A program made the translations under genes and the position numbers. The notes beneath the pieces are model-generated. The model was not told the origin of the DNA, did no database searches, and saw only the letters and a list, made by a program, of their open reading frames with translations. From Spirochaetales bacterium Spiro_09 (GTDB taxonomy: Bacteria; Spirochaetota; Spirochaetia; Treponematales; Treponemataceae): a stretch of DNA of 64,000 bases. The DNA lies in contig LVBK01000016.1 in assembly GCA_001604385.1 (NCBI GenBank), forward strand, positions 62,001 through 126,000. The letters are read 5' to 3'. Below are positions 20,471-28,834 of the stretch, piece by piece (positions within the stretch are counted from its first letter, which is position 1; the number at the start of each line of letters is the position of its first letter).

Positions 20471-22297
20471 TTACCCGACCGCTCCTTCCTCCACGGAACG
20501 CAGGGCGCGAAGCTGCTTTGAAAGGCCGGCAAGGCGGCTGTGGTCGCGGACGACGACCAGAAGATGGAGAATCCTTTTTTTACCCGCATCCATAATCCGG
20601 TGGCACTGAACCTCAAGCACCCGGTCTTCCCACTCCCCGTATCCGCGCGAAACCCTGAAGTGAGCCGCGGTCAGAGGATTCATGGACGCAATGGCCCGTT
20701 CATGGTGGGCAGGATCGAACATCTTCTGGACATATTCCCGGAACCGCGCGGACTTATCGGGGCTCAGCATGGAATCGAACAGGAGGCGCACGTCCTTGCC
20801 GCACAATTCCGAGGAGCGAAATATTTTTGTCGTCGCGGCAGAATGATTCGGGCAGATTCTGAATTGGGCATCCACCAGGAAAAGCCCGTCCGATACGGAA
20901 GAAAAAATGGCCGCAAATTCTTCCCTAGCGATGGTATTCTGCTCAAGACCGGAAATAACCTGGTTATACATGCGGGCAATCTGGCCGACCTCGGTAAAGG
21001 GTTCTACCGGAAGGCGGAGCGAAAGGTCTCCGCTGATTGCCTGTTCATGCATCGTCGTCAACAATTCTACCAGATCGGTCGAGGCGCCGTGTTCGGCAAT
21101 ATTGAGACCGTCATCTTCCTCCTGCGCGGTAACCCGAAGGCGAAAGAGGCGATTGAACACCCAAAAAAAGAGCAGGGAACTGCCAAAGGCCCAGACACCG
21201 CACACCGCGACGCCGATCAGCTGGGTCAAGACCTGGCTCCCGCCAAAGGGGCTCGTACCCAACAGTGCGCTGTCTCCAAAGAGTCCAACCGCCACAGTGC
21301 CCCAGATCCCGGCGGCAAGATGAACCGGTACGGCGCCAACCGCGTCGTCTATCTTCAATTTTTCCAGCAAGAAAGTTGCCCCGAGCATGACAAGACCGGC
21401 AACCGCACCGATAATAACCGCTTCCCCGGGACCGACGGCATGACAGCTGGCAGTTATGGCAACCAGACCCGCCAGGCTTCCGTTCATCACAAAACCGACT
21501 TCGGGAACACCGGTCACAAGCCAGCCGGCAAAGAGGGCCGAAAGCATACCGGCGCCTGCCGCGAGGCAGGTTCTGACAATTATGCCGGGAACCGCGTCGG
21601 TCATGGCAAGGGTACTGCCACCGTTAAAGCCTATCCAGCCGAACCAGAGCACGATGACGCCGGCAACCGCGAGCGGCACATTCGAGGCGGGCATGCGTAT
21701 TGCCTTCCCGTCGGCAGAAAAACGACCCTTCCGCGGGCCGATAACCAGAAGGGCGGCAAGGGCAACATAGCCGCCCACGGAATGCACCACCGTCGAGCCG
21801 GCAAAGTCAACAAAGCCGAGCGAGGCAAGCCAGCCCTGTCCACTCGACAGCTCCTCTCCTCCCAAACCGCCCCAGGCCCAGTGCCCGAAAAGCGGGTACA
21901 CAATAGCCGACAAAAAAAGAGTCGCGACAATATAGGCCGCATAACGCATACGCTCGGCCACCGCACCCGACACAATGGTTGCCGCGGTACTGCAAAACAT
22001 TACCTGGAATAAAAAGAACACGCCCAGACCGGGATAGGGAGAATGCTCGGGATTCACCGCAAACAAACTGCCGCCAAGGAAGCCGGAAAAGGAATCGCCG
22101 AACATCAGGGCAAAGCCGAAGGCCCAGTACACCAGCATTGACACCCCGACGTCCGTCAAGTTCTTGATTGCGACATTGATGTTGTTTTTTGCCCGCGTCA
22201 GTCCGGATTCCACCATTGAAAAACCGGCTTGCATAAAAAATACCAGCGAAGCGGCGACGATCACCCACAGATGATCCAGCATACTCTGAAAATCCAT
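20471..22297 (-). CDS. Ammonium transporter (Amt) fused to C-terminal HAMP/PAS-like region
   Basis: MQAGFSMVESGLTRAKNNINVAIKNLTD, GFVDFAGSTVVHSVGG, ASCHAVGPGEAVIIG; C-terminal ~220 aa EVGQIARMYNQVISGLEQ ... FAAIFSSVSDGLFLVDAQF PAS-like. Confidence 0.93.
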   Translation of the reverse strand: MDFQSMLDHLWVIVAASLVFFMQAGFSMVESGLTRAKNNINVAIKNLTDVGVSMLVYWAFGFALMFGDSFSGFLGGSLFAVNPEHSPYPGLGVFFLFQVMFCSTAATIVSGAVAERMRYAAYIVATLFLSAIVYPLFGHWAWGGLGGEELSSGQGWLASLGFVDFAGSTVVHSVGGYVALAALLVIGPRKGRFSADGKAIRMPASNVPLAVAGVIVLWFGWIGFNGGSTLAMTDAVPGIIVRTCLAAGAGMLSALFAGWLVTGVPEVGFVMNGSLAGLVAITASCHAVGPGEAVIIGAVAGLVMLGATFLLEKLKIDDAVGAVPVHLAAGIWGTVAVGLFGDSALLGTSPFGGSQVLTQLIGVAVCGVWAFGSSLLFFWVFNRLFRLRVTAQEEDDGLNIAEHGASTDLVELLTTMHEQAISGDLSLRLPVEPFTEVGQIARMYNQVISGLEQNTIAREEFAAIFSSVSDGLFLVDAQFRICPNHSAATTKIFRSSELCGKDVRLLFDSMLSPDKSARFREYVQKMFDPAHHERAIASMNPLTAAHFRVSRGYGEWEDRVLEVQCHRIMDAGKKRILHLLVVVRDHSRLAGLSKQLRALRSVEEGAVG

Positions 22298-22558
22298 ACA
22301 CGCTCTCCTTGCCGGCCCTAAAACCGGAGCAGCCGAACGGTATGGACACGGCGCCCCTGAATCATCGGCCGTGCTGTGTGGTTTCTGTATATATATACAA
22401 TAAAAAGGCATAATTATGCAATACCCTCTAATCTACCGGACAAGAGGCAGAACGGGCCACGCTTTTGCGCGCTCGACGCACGGAGCCGCCGCGAAGAAAG
22501 CGTGTACAGCAGTCCCATGCTCTTCTTTTTCAGCGGGTTTTCAGGCTATAGTGAGCAC

Positions 22559-23389
22559 ATGAAACACGATATCCGCCTCATCGCTATGGACCTTGACGAC
22601 ACCCTTTTCAAACACGACCTGACCATATCGGACCGCACCGTCCGCACCCTCAGAAGGGCGGCGGATCGCGGAATACGCCTTGTCCTTGCCTCCGGCCGCT
22701 CGCCGGAAGCCATGTACCCTGCCGCCGACCGAATCGGTATCTCGGCGGACGACAGTTTTATCATCGCTAATAACGGCTCCCAGATAATCGATTCCAGAAC
22801 GCGCACCATACTGCGCGAACACTTTCTGCCGACGGACATTGCGCTCGAGGCCTTCCGCCTGGTCCTGGCCGCCGGTCTTTCCTGCCACATTTACGAGGGG
22901 AACAGCATCCATGTCTCGAAAGAAACCGAGTACTCCGACCGGGACTGGCAGCTTTCCGGCCTGAAACCGGAAATACCCGCCGACTTTGAAGAGCTTATCC
23001 GCAAGGGCGTATACAAACTGGTAATCCCCGGCGACCCCGAATTTATCGTGCCCGTCCAGGCCGAGTTCAAGGTGCAGTTTGCCGGCCGCGCGACCGTCTT
23101 TGTCAGTAAACCCTTTTTTATGGAAGTTCTTCCGCTCAACGCCGGCAAGGGCGAATCCCTCAAAGAGGTGGCCGAAGACCTGCTCGGCCTTTCAGCGGAT
23201 CAGGTTATGGCCTTTGGAGACAGCATGAACGACGAGTCCATGCTCCGCTATGCCGGCCACAGCGTCGCCATGAGCAACAGCCGTCCGGAGATACTCGCCC
23301 TTGCCCGCCACACCAGCTTTCTGTCCAACGACGAAGACGGGGTCGCCGACTACATCGAGCGAGTAGTATTGGGGACCTCTAACAACTGA
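22559..23389 (+). CDS. HAD-superfamily hydrolase (Cof type)
   Basis: AMDLDDTLFKHDLTIS, LASGRSPEAM, AFGDSMNDESMLRYAGHSVAMSNS. Confidence 0.95.
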   Translation: MKHDIRLIAMDLDDTLFKHDLTISDRTVRTLRRAADRGIRLVLASGRSPEAMYPAADRIGISADDSFIIANNGSQIIDSRTRTILREHFLPTDIALEAFRLVLAAGLSCHIYEGNSIHVSKETEYSDRDWQLSGLKPEIPADFEELIRKGVYKLVIPGDPEFIVPVQAEFKVQFAGRATVFVSKPFFMEVLPLNAGKGESLKEVAEDLLGLSADQVMAFGDSMNDESMLRYAGHSVAMSNSRPEILALARHTSFLSNDEDGVADYIERVVLGTSNN

Positions 23390-23401
23390 GGTTATTAGAG
23401 G
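23376..23401. repeat. Dispersed hairpin repeat copy 1 (CCTCTAA...TTAGAGG)
   Basis: cctctaacaac-tgag-gttattagagg, one mismatch; flanks match copy 2 (ggggacctctaa, caaataaaaa-tgcaa). Confidence 0.75.
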
Positions 23402-23505
23402 CAAACAAATAAAAAATTGCAAGAAAATCTCCAATTTGTAAAAATAATAGCCCAAAACTGGCTCATAACTGGCATAAAGCGGCTCAATCCGGTACAAATA
23501 CCGGC

Positions 23506-24885
23506 ATGAAGCAGAACTTATTTGTTATGGCCAGCCTTGCGTTGGCCGCATTGTTTGCGTTGTCATGCCAGACAGCGGACGAGGCACCCCGTGTGTCAGA
23601 ACCGGGTCCGGATATCGGCACTGTCGCCGAGCCGGAATTCACCACCACCGACCTATTTGTTACCCTTCTGGGGAAAACACCCGAAGAGTCCCTGACAAAG
23701 GTGCAAACCGCAGTAAACCTCTTTTTCAACGGAACCACCGGAGAGTCGACAACCCCGGCAACCGACAGGCAGAGCGCATCAAACAACGGCCGCTACCGGA
23801 ACTACTACGAACTGCCCCAGGACCCCTCCAAGGCATTTATCTATAGTGCAGACTCGAACGACATCCGCTCCGAGGGAATGTCCTACGGCATGATGATCGC
23901 CGTGCAAATGAACATGAAAGATCAGTTCGACAGGCTCTGGCATTTCGCGAAAGATGAAATGCAGTATCCGTCAACCAGTTCGGTCACCGCCTGGCGGAAT
24001 TACTTCCGCTGGCAGCTGACCAATATCAATGTGTCAAACAGTTCTAGCTGGACCTGGTCAAAAACAGATGTGACCCCCGCACCTGACGGAGAAGTGTATT
24101 TCGCCATGGCGCTCTATTTGGCCGACCGCCGCTGGGGTTCCGCCGGAACGTTCAACTACAAGGCAGAAGCCGATGCCATTACAAACGCAATGATCAACAA
24201 TAAGGCATCGGGAAACCAGCACCCCATTATCCACACCACCCAGAACAAAATTTCTTTCTGCCCGATTGGCGCGGCCTATACCTTCTCGGACCCGAGCTAC
24301 CACCTTCCCTCGTTCTTCGACGCCTTCGCCGCCTGGGGCCCCGAGGCCAATGTCAATAGATGGCTCCTGGTTGCTCACACCAGCCGGCAGTTCCTAATCG
24401 ATTCCGCGCATCCGACAACCGGGCTTCACCCCGACTATGCGGCCTACGACGGCACACCGGTAAAGGATACCGGCGGCACCCGGGGTAACGGGCTTTCCGG
24501 CACCGAACACGACACCTTCCGCTATGACGCCTGGCGGCTTCCCATGAATCTAGCCATGGACTGGATATGGTGGGGAAAAGATACCCGGATACAAAACCAG
24601 GCTATCAAGTACCATGAATTTTTTACGAATTACAAGGGAACGAACAATACCACCGCGGCCTTGTTTACCCTTGACGGTAAAACCGGAACCGGGGGAGGGT
24701 CGACCGCACTCGTTGCGACTCTTGCTGCTGCAAGCCAGGTTTCGGACCATGCGGACAAAACCTTCTGGGTGCAGTCCCTGTGGAATGTCCAGCAGCAAAG
24801 CGGCCTGTACCGCTATTACCAGCAGTGCGTGTACCTTTTGGGCATGCTGGTTACAACCGGAAACTATCAGGTAAGCTGGGAGTAA
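23506..24885 (+). CDS. Glycoside hydrolase family 8 lipoprotein (endoglucanase/exo-oligoxylanase-like)
   Basis: Lipobox FALSC; SEGMSYGMMIAVQ GH8 signature; FRYDAWRLPMNLAMDW. Confidence 0.9.
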   Translation: MKQNLFVMASLALAALFALSCQTADEAPRVSEPGPDIGTVAEPEFTTTDLFVTLLGKTPEESLTKVQTAVNLFFNGTTGESTTPATDRQSASNNGRYRNYYELPQDPSKAFIYSADSNDIRSEGMSYGMMIAVQMNMKDQFDRLWHFAKDEMQYPSTSSVTAWRNYFRWQLTNINVSNSSSWTWSKTDVTPAPDGEVYFAMALYLADRRWGSAGTFNYKAEADAITNAMINNKASGNQHPIIHTTQNKISFCPIGAAYTFSDPSYHLPSFFDAFAAWGPEANVNRWLLVAHTSRQFLIDSAHPTTGLHPDYAAYDGTPVKDTGGTRGNGLSGTEHDTFRYDAWRLPMNLAMDWIWWGKDTRIQNQAIKYHEFFTNYKGTNNTTAALFTLDGKTGTGGGSTALVATLAAASQVSDHADKTFWVQSLWNVQQQSGLYRYYQQCVYLLGMLVTTGNYQVSWE

Positions 24886-24903
24886 GCAGGATTCAGAACC
24901 AAT

Positions 24904-24952
24904 GTACTGCCAGCATATTGTGTAGTATACTTTTTCAATATGTTGGCAATAC
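24904..24952 (+). promoter_or_regulatory. Long inverted repeat containing the CBS-HATPase start codon
   Basis: gtactgccagcatattg (24904-24920) pairs with caatatgttggcaatac (24936-24952); ATG at 24940. Confidence 0.6.
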
Positions 24953-25884
24953 CCGTACATCAAGACAATTCGCCCGAAGCGGTGCTGGACATTCTGTTCA
25001 AGCTCAAGGTCAAGGAAGTAATGACTCATCCTATCCTGACCGCACGCCCGTCGGACAGCCTGCGGCATATCCAGCAGGTAATGAAAAACAATCGCATTAC
25101 CGGTATCCCGGTGTCCGACGAGCACAGTACCCTGCTCGGCATCGTCTCCATGGACGATATCGTCAAAGCACTGGACAATGGCTGGATTGATGACCCCGCG
25201 GCCCTCCACATGACCACCAAGGTGATCGCCCTTCAGGACAATATGTCCCTTTCCTTTTGCGTATCTTACTTTAATAAATACTCGTTTGGCCGGTTTCCCG
25301 TGCTGGACGCGAACTCGCGCCTGGTGGGAATCGTCACCGCCTCCGATGTCATATCCACCCTGCTTGTCGCCCTGAACAAGGAAGTGGCTCGCCTGGAAGA
25401 AACACTCCCTCCACGGGAAGAAGAAGCGCAGGACACCGATAGCAAACGGGTGATAGAGTTCAAAACAGAACCCTTCAATTTCGAGCTGGCCGGGCAAGCC
25501 TCTACCGACATAAAAAAGCTTCTGAAGGCTGCCGGAGTCGAACAATCGATTCTGCGCCGCATCGGGATTGCAAGCTACGAGCTGGAAATCAATCAGGTAG
25601 TGCATTCGGAGGGCGGCGTCATGCGCTATACCATCACGGGAGACAGCCTGCACATTGAGGCGGCCGATACCGGTCCCGGAATCCCGGACCTGGAAAAGGC
25701 CCTGACCGAAGGCTTTTCTACCGCGACCGAACGCGTACGCTCGCTCGGTTTCGGCGCCGGCATGGGATTGCCAAATACCCGGCGCGTCTCGGATGAATTC
25801 AACATCGAATCGAAGGCAGGCGGTGGAACCACCGTCCGCGTCACGTTCAACCTGAAACCCGCCATCAAAGGAGACACACCATGA
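24940..25884 (+). CDS. Tandem CBS-domain protein with C-terminal RsbW-like HATPase
   Basis: VMTHPILTARPSDSLRHIQQVMKNNRITGIPVSD (CBS), GRFPVLDANSRLVGIVTASDV (CBS), IASYELEINQVVH ... AADTGPGIPDLEKAL ... GFGAGMGLPNTRRVSDEF (HATPase). Confidence 0.88.
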   Translation: MLAIPVHQDNSPEAVLDILFKLKVKEVMTHPILTARPSDSLRHIQQVMKNNRITGIPVSDEHSTLLGIVSMDDIVKALDNGWIDDPAALHMTTKVIALQDNMSLSFCVSYFNKYSFGRFPVLDANSRLVGIVTASDVISTLLVALNKEVARLEETLPPREEEAQDTDSKRVIEFKTEPFNFELAGQASTDIKKLLKAAGVEQSILRRIGIASYELEINQVVHSEGGVMRYTITGDSLHIEAADTGPGIPDLEKALTEGFSTATERVRSLGFGAGMGLPNTRRVSDEFNIESKAGGGTTVRVTFNLKPAIKGDTP

Positions 25885-26213
25885 ACACCTCGGAACTTCT
25901 GTCCCTCCTGAACGCCCGCTCGGCGCACGCCGAATGGGACGATAAACCCATTGCGGGCGCCTATACCTCGGACTTGCTGAGCGACGCCATGGCCAATGCC
26001 GTCGACGAGGGCATCCTGATAACCATTCAGGCGCACAAAAACACCGTGGCGGTCGGCACCCTCAAGGATCTGGCAGCGCTGGTCATTTGCAACAACCGCC
26101 CCCTTCCCGATGACATGATCGAAGCGGCAAAGGCTGAACGGATTGCCGTTCTGGTGACCGCTGAAAGCCAATTCACCGCATCCGGCAAGGTATACGCACA
26201 TCTGAACCCATGA
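25881..26213 (+). CDS. DRTGG-like small protein
   Basis: 110 aa, AGAYTSDLLSDAMANAVDEGILITIQAHKNTVAVGTLKDLAALVICNNR; overlaps neighbours by ATGA-type junctions. Confidence 0.7.
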   Translation: MNTSELLSLLNARSAHAEWDDKPIAGAYTSDLLSDAMANAVDEGILITIQAHKNTVAVGTLKDLAALVICNNRPLPDDMIEAAKAERIAVLVTAESQFTASGKVYAHLNP

Positions 26214-26932
26214 TCTGGCGTGCGGACTTCCACCTTCATTCCTGCCTGTCGCCCTGCGGAGACCTTGCCATGTCTCCGTCGGCCATTGCCCGTATAGTAC
26301 GCGAACGCGGGGTACAACTTGCCGCACTCACCGACCATAACAGCGCGCTCAACTGCCCGGCCTTCGATAGCGCCTGCCGGAAGGAGGGAATCATTCCCCT
26401 GTTCGGCATAGAAGCACAGGGACAGGAAGAATGTCACATTCTGTGCCTTTTTTCCCGCCCGGAAGACGCCCTGCACCTTTCCGGAGAATTGTATGACCTC
26501 ATGCCCCCCGTCATGAATATTCCCGAGAAAATGGGCGACCAGGTCTATGTGGATGAAAATGACGATATTCTGGGAGAAGTGGACAAGTATCTGGTCACCA
26601 GTGCGGATATCGATCTTGAGGGTTTATGCACGCGGGTGGAAGAACTGGGCGGGATTCTTATCCCCGCCCATGTCGACCGGCCGGCCTTTTCGCTGACGAG
26701 CCAGCTCGGTTTTATACCTGACGGCCCTTGGGCGGCCCTTGAAGTAGTCCGTATGGGCGGCGAAGTCGACACCCGCGGGTACCCACTTATCACCTCGAGC
26801 GATGCGCATTATATTGAACACATCGGGCGGCGCCCCTTTGAACTTGACACCGCCGATGACGAGCTCATTAACCGCGAAGGCCGCGTCCGCATGGACGTCC
26901 TGCGCGCTGCCCTCTCGAGGCGTCCGCGTTAA
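26210..26932 (+). CDS. PHP-domain phosphoesterase
   Basis: RADFHLHSCLSPCGDLAMSP, ALTDHNSALNCPAF, GIEAQGQEECHILCLF, ITSSDAHYIEHIG. Confidence 0.9.
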   Translation: MIWRADFHLHSCLSPCGDLAMSPSAIARIVRERGVQLAALTDHNSALNCPAFDSACRKEGIIPLFGIEAQGQEECHILCLFSRPEDALHLSGELYDLMPPVMNIPEKMGDQVYVDENDDILGEVDKYLVTSADIDLEGLCTRVEELGGILIPAHVDRPAFSLTSQLGFIPDGPWAALEVVRMGGEVDTRGYPLITSSDAHYIEHIGRRPFELDTADDELINREGRVRMDVLRAALSRRPR

Positions 26933-26967
26933 GCAGAACTGATGGATAGCGGAAAACGCATAAAAAA

Positions 26968-26994
26968 AAGCCGAAGAGACGCGCTCCCCGGCTT
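26968..26994 (-). terminator. Rho-independent terminator for the minus-strand acyl-CoA synthetase gene
   Basis: aagccgaagag-acgcg-ctccccggctt stem (two G-U pairs) with an A-run on + (U-run on -) at 26962-26969. Confidence 0.6.
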
Positions 26995-27053
26995 GATCGT
27001 TCACTCGCGCTGCTGCGCGCGGCCGACTTTCGCCAGCCATGGCCCGATCTGCA

Positions 27054-28787
27054 TCAGTCTTTTGACGTATATGTCCGCTTGACCTTGCGTGTGGTGGTCA
27101 TTGCAAGCGGTTCGTCAAGCAAGGTGATCTTCGATATACGCTGGTAAGGCTGTAAACCCTTGTTGACGGTGTCAACGATGGCCTCGATCGCCTCGGTCAG
27201 CTGAACCTCTGCCTCGGGAGTTCCACGCACAAGGGACAGGCGTTTGACCAGATCGTCGGAAGGATAGACCAGCGCCTCGATGCCCTCGCTCTTGGTCGCC
27301 TTGTCCATAATATAGCCTTGGACCGTCAGCTGTTCGATGTCGTTGTAATAGAGCTGGAAGGCGTTTTCAATTTCTTCGGGATAGACGTTTTTACCGCCCT
27401 CGGTAACGATCATGTTTTTGGCGCGGCCGCAAAGATAGAGGTAATGATCCTTGTCCAGCCAGCCCAGGTCCCCGGTGCGGAACCAGCCGTCATCGGTAAA
27501 GACTTTCGCGGTTTCTTCGGGCATTTTATAGTAGCCCTGCATAACCATCGAACCTTTGACGCAAATTTCTCCGACTCCCTTTTCGTCCGGGTCAAGTATT
27601 TTCATTTCCATATACGGGTGAAAGAATTTACCGACACTTTCAATCCGGAAATCGTCTTTCGGATTAAGGGCGATGATGGGAGAGGTTTCGGTCAGTCCAT
27701 AGCCCTGGATAAAGTCGATACCCATTTCGTTGTACACGCGGAATACGCTTGAGGCAAGCGGGCCGCCGCCTGAAATGGCAATGCGGATGGTCGAGAGGCT
27801 CGCCTTGTCCAGCACGGATTTGAAGAGTTTCTTGCCCGGGTTCACCCGGAATATCTTTTTGATCAGGTAGGAAACCCCCATCAGGAACTTGATGATACCG
27901 TAGACCACCGGGCCCTTGTCCCGGATGCCCTTCATGATTCCGGCAAGCAGCTTGTTAAACAAGAGGGGAACGCCAAGGAGCATGGTGATCTTTCCCTCTT
28001 TCAGTTCCTTGAGCATCTTGGTAACGGCCATGCTCTTTGCGAACACAATTTCGGCACCGACCGACACCGATTCGAGGAAGACGGCCAGCATGGTATAGGA
28101 ATGATGGATGGGGAGGAGGGCATAGAAGACGTCGGTTTCAAAGATGTCCAGATTGGTTTGAGCGATGTAGCAGTCGGAAACAAGGTTGCGGTGGGAGAGC
28201 ATAACGCCCTTGGGCGTGCCGGTCGTGCCGGAAGTGAACATGATCGCCGCGGTATCGGTTTCGATGGCGGGAACAATGGCGGCCTTTTTATCGGTTTTCA
28301 GGCCGTACACATAGGTGTCCGGGTATTTTTTGCTGAGCGAATAGACCTTTCCCGCCGCCTTGACGCCCTGGAAGTGGTCGTATTTTTCTTCGTCGACAAA
28401 GAAGAACTTCGGCGTTGCCGCCTTCAGGAGGTTTTCAATTTCCGCGTCATGCAGGCCGTAGTCTATGGGAATAACCGTAGCGCCGGTAAAAAGGGTTCCA
28501 AAATAGGCAACAGCCCACTCGGGCGAGTTTTTGCCCGAAACCGCGACGTGATCCCCGCGGGTGACACCATGCGCGGCAAGCCAGGACGCAAGCTGTTCAA
28601 TTTTCCCCAGTGCTTCTTTCCAGGTCAGGGTGACCCGGTCCGGTTCAAAAGAGGTAAACGCGGGGCGATCAGGATACCGCTCGACGGTAATACGGAACAT
28701 TTCCGGCAATGTCGGCCATTCTCCGGTAAATCCGCTGCCTCTCCATGCTTCAAGGAACGCCCAGGGCGTCTTTTGTGTTTCTTTCAT
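27054..28787 (-). CDS. AMP-dependent acyl-CoA synthetase/ligase
   Basis: IMFTSGTTGTPKGVMLSHRNL, GYGLTETSPIIALN, GWFRTGDLGWLD. Confidence 0.93.
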   Translation of the reverse strand: MKETQKTPWAFLEAWRGSGFTGEWPTLPEMFRITVERYPDRPAFTSFEPDRVTLTWKEALGKIEQLASWLAAHGVTRGDHVAVSGKNSPEWAVAYFGTLFTGATVIPIDYGLHDAEIENLLKAATPKFFFVDEEKYDHFQGVKAAGKVYSLSKKYPDTYVYGLKTDKKAAIVPAIETDTAAIMFTSGTTGTPKGVMLSHRNLVSDCYIAQTNLDIFETDVFYALLPIHHSYTMLAVFLESVSVGAEIVFAKSMAVTKMLKELKEGKITMLLGVPLLFNKLLAGIMKGIRDKGPVVYGIIKFLMGVSYLIKKIFRVNPGKKLFKSVLDKASLSTIRIAISGGGPLASSVFRVYNEMGIDFIQGYGLTETSPIIALNPKDDFRIESVGKFFHPYMEMKILDPDEKGVGEICVKGSMVMQGYYKMPEETAKVFTDDGWFRTGDLGWLDKDHYLYLCGRAKNMIVTEGGKNVYPEEIENAFQLYYNDIEQLTVQGYIMDKATKSEGIEALVYPSDDLVKRLSLVRGTPEAEVQLTEAIEAIVDTVNKGLQPYQRISKITLLDEPLAMTTTRKVKRTYTSKD

Positions 28788-28834
28788 GGGAACCCCTTTC
28801 AAAACAAAAAAAATGTAGTAGTATATTTACATAT

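Noticed and set aside
20540-22012. 490-aa plus-strand ORF
   Set aside because: Antisense shadow of the Amt fusion gene; no recognisable motifs.
22386-22419. AT palindromes tgtatatatataca and gcataattatgc upstream of the Amt gene
   Set aside because: Symmetric but AT-rich and short; a regulatory role cannot be separated from promoter base composition.
24550-25653. 367-aa minus-strand ORF
   Set aside because: Antisense to GH8 and CBS-HATPase genes; no motif support.
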